This document shows positions 31,100 through 36,396 of a DNA stretch of 36,396 nt, piece by piece. Source of the stretch: a bacterium (lineage in GTDB: Bacteria > JAJVIF01 > JAGGVT01); the NCBI GenBank assembly GCA_021157815.1, contig JAGGVT010000041.1:1-36396 (forward strand), written 5' to 3'. Made by a program: the position numbers and the translations under genes. The notes below the pieces were generated by a model. That model was given only the letters and a program-made list of their open reading frames with translations. It was not told the DNA's origin and did not search any database. How positions within the stretch are numbered: position 1 is the stretch's first letter; every line of letters begins with the position of its first letter.

Positions 31100-33808
31100 A
31101 TGCCTGAAAAACTGCTGTCTTTATTCATTTTTATTTATGCCGCTTGTTATGTTTTTGCAGGTTGTTCAGGGAGCGATATCCCAACGTCACCCGAACCTAT
31201 GGCGTTTGATGCAGACGGTTTTTTGCCGGTTGGAGTATCAGATTATGATTCAAACGGCAACCCGCTGGCAGGATATGGCTCGCTTGGGTTATTCGAAATC
31301 CATGTGAATATTGAAACACTTGAGGGGGAAATAACTCCTTTTCGCACGACGGCATCCGCTGATGTTCTTGAAATTGTTGACATAACGAATTTCCTTCAGG
31401 TCGCGCCGTGCACTGAGTGTGTGAAACTGCAGTCTATATTAATGGATTTGGATGAGAATCTGGTGTTGTCAATCGGTATCAAGCATCCGTTCAATGCCGG
31501 TGATTCGGGAGCGCCTATTTCAGGCAGGAATCGAGCTGATTTGCATGTGTTCAATGTCGAGGGGACAATACTCGCATCGACAGCCAATGTGGATATTTTT
31601 GGCGGATTGAATCAGGGGGTTGGTTCGTTCACGCTGGTCAACGCTGACGGATTAAGCGCCTATCTGAATATTCCTCTTCTTCCATTCACGTTTAATTCGA
31701 TTCATCCGTATAAGCTTCATTTTAACGATTACTCATCAGGCAATTTCAGCGCGAACAATCCAATGGGATTTCAGAGCGTAACAAATCCGCCGCCGAGCGG
31801 GAATCTGGTAATGGCGATGGGGTGCGATTATGATTTTCAGGATTATGTGTTGAATATTACACCTGGCGATTATATCGGATTGATATACGCGGTTGGATGC
31901 ACATATGCGGTAAGCGCCGCGAGCAGGGATGACAGGTTCAAGCCGGAATATCGAATCCCGCAGCATTTGAAAAAAGCGGCTGCGAAAGTCGCTGTCAGGA
32001 TTGTGGATAACCAGCTTGAATCAGAAAATATATTAAGCGCGGCTGAAATTGAAATTGATGTTGTTGACATGAATCATGGTGTCGCGGTTGGGGATGAGCT
32101 TGATGAGATGTTTGCCGACAGTTCTGTCGAATCGATTAAGCTCGAAATTCCCGGAATTACAGCCAATGTTGTGGATGTCGCGCTGGCGAATATTGGCGGT
32201 ACAGGACACAGCGATTCTGATCCTCTGATTTATGCGGTTACAATCCATAATGAAGCGGCAGGCGTCGAGGGAATATTCGCAGGGCTTGTGAAAGTGCGGG
32301 ATTCATATTCACCGGGTTCGAACATATCGCCACTATTGGATTCGATGGATGGTATCCAGCGAGTGGAACCGATTAAGAATCCGCTTGATGGTTTGTTTCC
32401 GATATCTGAATTTGCAACTTACCAGAAATTTCAGATTGAGATTTGCGGTAATGGCAATGAAACACCGGTGGCGGACATTCAATCTGAACCTGACCCGGCG
32501 GAAATAGAGGAGGGTTACTCTGTTAGTTTGAACGCCACAGCATCCTTTGATACGGATGGAACAATCACGCTGTATGAATTCGATTATGACTGGGATGGAA
32601 TTGAAGAAAATTTCTCGGCTGATGAGTCAAATGTTATTGGAACAGTGATCTCAGATCCCTACATGGCTAATGGCAACTACACGGCGGCTTTGCGAGTTAC
32701 CGATGATAATGTTCCCGGCGCTGTCGATTATGCCACTGTACAGGTTACAGTAAACGAATGGGCTGGATGTCCTGATGCATCCTATGCCGGGAATTCATTC
32801 AACGGGGAATTTTCTTTCAGCGCAAATCACGATCATTATAATGGTACGAGTTGGGGTGACTTTGCGGATCAGATAATTGACGCGGATATATTATCCTCAG
32901 GCAATGGCGTGGTTATCTATTCGGATTGGTTGAACTTCGATGGCGAAATGCGCATTTTTGCTCCTGGTTCCACATCATTTACGCCTGTAGGCGATGATTA
33001 TCCGGGTGCAATAGGAGTCAGCATTGATGTTGATTCCACTGACCTGGTTGCGTTTGTGACGTCCACACTATCGCATGTTAACAGTGACGCGGAGGATATA
33101 GCGCTCGTAAATAGAATTGCGGCATCAAACGATTATTTCACAGTGGTTGACCCGACTGAGGGAGAGTCAAGTGAACAGATTGTAGATGTGGGCGCAACAA
33201 TCCAGGCGATAGATATCGACGCTTATGATGATATCTGGGCGCTTGATACGAATAAAGCCATGCACAGGTATGTCAAAACAAACGGTTATGCCGAGGATAT
33301 GGCAAGACAGTTTAACCTTGATGTTACAACATCAGGCGCGTTTGACGGGCTTGTTTTCGATTTCGTGATTAATTTCCACAACGAGGCGTTCTATATTTTA
33401 ACCAACAAAACCGGAAAAGGTGTGCTCTGGCGTTTTGAATGCGACGGCGCTTATAACTCTGATATAAATGGCAATCCAAATCCATTGATTGATGTTTTGG
33501 AACATGCCACGGCAAATGATGTGGCTGATATTGGAATCGATAATCTCAATATTGGCGGCAATGTTCTTGATGGCGCGCAGGATTCGCAGATTGTTGTGGT
33601 GGGAGGCTATCTTTCAACATACTGGTTCTCGATGATTAGCAGGATTGACTCTGAATTAAACCAGCATTTGACTTCAACCATCGGTGCCGGGGACGGGCTT
33701 ACCAATGTATTTTTCAATCAACGCACTAATATTCTCTGGGGCTGGCAAAGTCACGGGAACAGCGATTCATTCACAGAAGAATGGGATGCGCCCGCTGACT
33801 GGGAATAG
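31100..33808 (+). CDS. Lipoprotein: family N-terminal module, one PKD domain, propeller-like C-terminus
   Basis: 902 residues, third member of the family. The lipobox is VFAGC (Cys22). The module (about 55-448) shows GLFEIHVNIETLEGEITPFR, a C-x2-C pair (104, 107), KHPFNAGDSG, DLHVFNVEG, LVNADG, HPYKLHFND, SDPLIYAVTI, FAGLVKVRDSY and EFATYQKFQIEICG, colinear with the 1440 and 5313 genes. One PKD domain (about 455-552; TASFDTDGTITLYEFDYDWDG) follows. The last 345 residues have repeated strands such as VDSTDLVAFVTS and AYDDIWALDTN, suggesting a propeller, but lack clear Asp boxes, so this C-terminus is distinct. ATG 31100 has AGGTGA upstream. It probably forms a tandem pair with the next gene. 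Confidence 0.75.
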   Translation: MPEKLLSLFIFIYAACYVFAGCSGSDIPTSPEPMAFDADGFLPVGVSDYDSNGNPLAGYGSLGLFEIHVNIETLEGEITPFRTTASADVLEIVDITNFLQVAPCTECVKLQSILMDLDENLVLSIGIKHPFNAGDSGAPISGRNRADLHVFNVEGTILASTANVDIFGGLNQGVGSFTLVNADGLSAYLNIPLLPFTFNSIHPYKLHFNDYSSGNFSANNPMGFQSVTNPPPSGNLVMAMGCDYDFQDYVLNITPGDYIGLIYAVGCTYAVSAASRDDRFKPEYRIPQHLKKAAAKVAVRIVDNQLESENILSAAEIEIDVVDMNHGVAVGDELDEMFADSSVESIKLEIPGITANVVDVALANIGGTGHSDSDPLIYAVTIHNEAAGVEGIFAGLVKVRDSYSPGSNISPLLDSMDGIQRVEPIKNPLDGLFPISEFATYQKFQIEICGNGNETPVADIQSEPDPAEIEEGYSVSLNATASFDTDGTITLYEFDYDWDGIEENFSADESNVIGTVISDPYMANGNYTAALRVTDDNVPGAVDYATVQVTVNEWAGCPDASYAGNSFNGEFSFSANHDHYNGTSWGDFADQIIDADILSSGNGVVIYSDWLNFDGEMRIFAPGSTSFTPVGDDYPGAIGVSIDVDSTDLVAFVTSTLSHVNSDAEDIALVNRIAASNDYFTVVDPTEGESSEQIVDVGATIQAIDIDAYDDIWALDTNKAMHRYVKTNGYAEDMARQFNLDVTTSGAFDGLVFDFVINFHNEAFYILTNKTGKGVLWRFECDGAYNSDINGNPNPLIDVLEHATANDVADIGIDNLNIGGNVLDGAQDSQIVVVGGYLSTYWFSMISRIDSELNQHLTSTIGAGDGLTNVFFNQRTNILWGWQSHGNSDSFTEEWDAPADWE

Positions 33809-33904
33809 TAAAACCGGACTGATTCGTCTTAATAGTAATATCGATACCAATTTGATATAATTTGAGAAGTTCCTGAATCATGATTAATATAGGAAGTGGT
33901 TACT

Positions 33905-36241
33905 ATGCGACATGCGTTTTTTACATTAATGATTTTCCTGCTATTGGTTTTCGCAGGATGTTCCTCATCTTCGAATAATCCGACACAGCCTGCAGCTCCT
34001 GATTTGCCTGAAGCGGCTTGCTCATTCGATGGCACCGCGTTGTGTTATCAGGGAACGTTTGAAATCGACCTTGAAACACAGGCTATTAACCAGATTGAGA
34101 ACAGGCAGTCCGATTTCGTTTATGACATAACGGGATTCCTGCCGGACAAGTGTCCGGGCGGCTGTTTCAGATTTTCTATCGTAGGCGTTGTCGGAACGGT
34201 TTTGGAAATCGAACTGACGCTTGAGAACCCGCTTACGATACAGGTCTATGATGCCAGAGTGCAGTATCTTGATTTGTTCGGCAAGACGGTTTTAAATCCT
34301 GACAGTTATACTGATTTTCTCGGTACGCCGATAACGGGAATTTATCCGTTCACCGCGTTTGTAAAAGAAAGTGCTGATAGGACGTTTCCTGTTGGGCCGG
34401 GCGGGATAGATACTGAAACGATGTATCTCGATTTTCCTCCGGGCGCGCCATCCGCGGTTAATTATGCCATCACGGCTCATCTTCCGGGCCAAACACTTGA
34501 ACCGTACGAGGTGAGTGAAATGTCGCAGTCCGGCACACTTACACCAACAGGCGGAAGCGCGATTATCAGATGTAAAGTGGATGATCATCAGGACAATATT
34601 TCCGGCGTTTACATGAATGCGATACCATTCACCGGCGCGCCTGTACAGCTTATTTTCAATGACCCGCTTTACGAAGTGACAATTTCCAATACAGCTGGTG
34701 CTTCTGAAGGAATATATAATCAGCTGATGATGGCATTAAGCCCGAATCCGCAGAATATAAGCACATATAACTATGTGGAGATTACGGTTTCCGGTGGCGG
34801 AGACCGACCTGTCGCTGATTTTACAGCCAACCCGTACCCGGATGCATTGACATGCCAGCATATTGGTTTCGATGCCAGTTCCTCGTATGACCCCGGCGGA
34901 AACAACATTGTGGAATACCAGTGGGACTGGGATTATACAGGCGTTCCCGCTGAGTTCATTGCCGATGTGATTCTCGATACTCCGTATGCGAAATACCAGT
35001 ATATTACAGAAGGCTCGCATACTACGGGATTGAAAGTTGTCAATGATGCTTCTCCGCCTCAAACAAGCGAGGTTTCTTCTCTCACGCATGAACTGACACA
35101 ACCTCCCGCGGCGGATTACGATTCGAAAGAGGTTCACAAGGTATCAACCAGCGGTTCCGATGAAATATGGATGCCCGGTTCAAACGCGATTGTTGTTGAC
35201 AGCAGCGGTGTTGTTCATATTTTCTCGAAAGTATATCCCAACCTGGTGCATCAAACCTGGGATAACGGTGTAACAAGTGAAGTTGTCATTGATGGCATGA
35301 CCAATTACGCGCATCAATCAGCGCAAATCGATTCCAACGATGTGATTCATCTTGTGTGGTACAGCGATAGTGTTCTGAAATACGCGACTTCATCCGATGG
35401 TTTTTCATCGCATGAAATAATCGCATCACAATTTGAGAATAATCCATATTCGTACTGCATGGGAATTAACGGCCAGGATGAGTTGATGGTTCTCTATTAT
35501 GAGGCATTCAGTGATACGCATCCGCTGATGTATATTTTAAAGGATGAATCGGGATGGGCTGAACCGACTCTGCTTACAAATCCGCCACACGAAACAGGCA
35601 GTTCGGGCAGTGAGCTGGCAATAATGCTTGCGTGCGCGGGAACTCCGGGTTATGGAGGCCGCGATTTCCATGCTGTCTGGACTCAGCAGTTTACAGAAGG
35701 ATACATGAATCCGGTTGTGACATATTCAAAATTCGATGGTGAAACTGAAACGTGGTCAACACCGGAGTATGCCGCGGATGGATTAACGCATTATCAGGAC
35801 TGGAGCGATGTCGATGCCACCGAGGATGGCGACGTTTTCATCGGAGCAAGTTATCACTGGGACAACAGTTTCGTTCCGCGCAAGGATGGAGTAACCGGCG
35901 ATTGGAATATCTGGATGATAGCGCAGACATCGCATGATGAATACACGTCCACAATAGGCGCGAACAATGACGGCACTGTCTGTATCGCATACTGGGAAAG
36001 AATAGGATATCCCGATCCTGATCCGTTTGAGGTTCACTACAAGGTTTTTCATGAAAGCATGAGCCAGTCGGAAGTTGATGCCATAGATCCTATGCCGCTT
36101 GATCCAACTGCTGGAACATACGAATATCGATACTGTGATATTTTCCAGACGGAATGCAATTTCTACTGCGCATTTCTGGACAAGCGTGATACAAGTGGAG
36201 GCGCATGGAGCTCATACTTCGGCAGGATCAGCCATGAATAA
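33905..36241 (+). CDS. Lipoprotein: shortened family module, PKD domain, propeller-like C-terminus
   Basis: 778 residues, the most divergent of the four paralogues. The lipobox is VFAGC (Cys19). The N-terminal module is about 260 residues instead of 400: FEIDLETQAINQIENR replaces the ELVPIR strand, and FLPDKCPGGCFRF has C-x3-C instead of C-x2-C. LNPDSYTDF, YPFTAFVKES, NDPLYEVTIS and a late GIYNQLMMALS correspond to motifs of the others. A PKD domain covers about 300-395 (FDASSSYDPGGNNIVEYQWDWDY). The rest has strands such as VDSSGVVHIFSK, DSNDVIHLVWYSD and HAVWTQQFTEG typical of sialidase-like propellers. ATG 33905 with AGGAAG upstream is preferred to GTG 33896. A TATAAT lies at 33856-33861 without a good -35. 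The gap to the preceding gene is 96 bases. Confidence 0.72.
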   Translation: MRHAFFTLMIFLLLVFAGCSSSSNNPTQPAAPDLPEAACSFDGTALCYQGTFEIDLETQAINQIENRQSDFVYDITGFLPDKCPGGCFRFSIVGVVGTVLEIELTLENPLTIQVYDARVQYLDLFGKTVLNPDSYTDFLGTPITGIYPFTAFVKESADRTFPVGPGGIDTETMYLDFPPGAPSAVNYAITAHLPGQTLEPYEVSEMSQSGTLTPTGGSAIIRCKVDDHQDNISGVYMNAIPFTGAPVQLIFNDPLYEVTISNTAGASEGIYNQLMMALSPNPQNISTYNYVEITVSGGGDRPVADFTANPYPDALTCQHIGFDASSSYDPGGNNIVEYQWDWDYTGVPAEFIADVILDTPYAKYQYITEGSHTTGLKVVNDASPPQTSEVSSLTHELTQPPAADYDSKEVHKVSTSGSDEIWMPGSNAIVVDSSGVVHIFSKVYPNLVHQTWDNGVTSEVVIDGMTNYAHQSAQIDSNDVIHLVWYSDSVLKYATSSDGFSSHEIIASQFENNPYSYCMGINGQDELMVLYYEAFSDTHPLMYILKDESGWAEPTLLTNPPHETGSSGSELAIMLACAGTPGYGGRDFHAVWTQQFTEGYMNPVVTYSKFDGETETWSTPEYAADGLTHYQDWSDVDATEDGDVFIGASYHWDNSFVPRKDGVTGDWNIWMIAQTSHDEYTSTIGANNDGTVCIAYWERIGYPDPDPFEVHYKVFHESMSQSEVDAIDPMPLDPTAGTYEYRYCDIFQTECNFYCAFLDKRDTSGGAWSSYFGRISHE

Positions 36242-36313
36242 ATTATGGGGACAGGTTGTGTGGGAAACACTCGTTTTTCCTGTTAACATTGAATTCACCA
36301 ATTGGGTGATAAA

Positions 36314-36392
36314 TTGTCATTCTGAACTTGATTCAGAATCCATGTTTTTAGCGCTTATCAAGATGGATTCCGGGTCAAGCCCGGAATGACAA
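36314..36392. repeat. 79-bp composite inverted repeat (TTGTCATTC ... GAATGACAA)
   Basis: Outer ends TTGTCATTC and GAATGACAA are exact complements. The left half contains TTCTGAA-CTTGA-TTCAGAA, and the right half is the ATTCCGGG/CCCGGAAT block also found at 13109-13129. It resembles small REP-type or MITE-like intergenic repeats. Confidence 0.7.
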
Positions 36393-36396
36393 CGAG

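Noticed and set aside
1-36396. tRNA, rRNA and CRISPR arrays
   Set aside because: No T-arm GGTTCGAAT-type contexts, rRNA-like blocks or regularly spaced direct repeats were seen by eye. A tRNAscan/Infernal run would be decisive.

Overview
The window looks like chromosomal DNA from a diderm (Gram-negative type) bacterium. Evidence for an outer membrane is a YjbH-like beta-barrel protein and four lipoproteins with lipoboxes; there are also two type IV/type II pseudopilin-like proteins. Housekeeping genes are bacterial (clpP, clpX, dnaA, ddl, single-chain glyS, recJ, hup). Codon use looks fairly even, many starts are TTG or GTG, and intergenic DNA is rich in inverted repeats. I cannot name the phylum from sequence alone; an uncultured lineage is plausible. 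No phage, transposase, rRNA, tRNA or CRISPR was seen.

Layout. 1-5048: a terminator and a YjbH-like protein (-), an orphan HicB-like antitoxin (+) with a possible hicA scrap, and a large Cys-rich/Asp-box lipoprotein (-). 5313-8522: a paralogous PKD/Asp-box lipoprotein (-). 8792-12662: clpP, clpX and dnaA (+). 12663-13270: a strong candidate oriC with a cluster of DnaA boxes, a GC clamp and DnaA-trio-like repeats. 13271-14221: ddl (+), tail-to-tail with an HTH protein fused to a carboxypeptidase-regulatory-like domain (-). 14668-15296: a divergent control region with two perfect palindromes. 15297-17969: two tandem oversized pseudopilin-like genes ending in a clear terminator. 18117-22404 (-): DUF58, VWA, patatin and second VWA genes, resembling a Bat (aerotolerance) cluster but with no MoxR ATPase visible. 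22482-24379 (-): RloA/RloB (AbiL-like) pair. 24691-25902: PLP aminotransferase. 26203-26622 (-): HU with a near-consensus promoter and a terminator. 27168-30575: glyS and recJ (+). 31100-36241: two more members of the same lipoprotein family (+).

How the parts relate. ClpP and ClpX form one protease. DnaA probably acts at the adjacent origin. The four lipoproteins share an N-terminal module of unassigned function (about 300-400 residues) with different PKD-like and propeller-like C-termini, so they look like a surface or periplasmic family diversified by domain swapping. The intergenic spaces carry at least four families of inverted repeats, including a 102-bp element present in two full and two half copies.

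The items most worth following up are the origin, the lipoprotein N-terminal module, the patatin inserted in a Bat-like operon, the HTH/carboxypeptidase-regulatory fusion with its palindromes, and the 102-bp repeat with a compensatory stem change.
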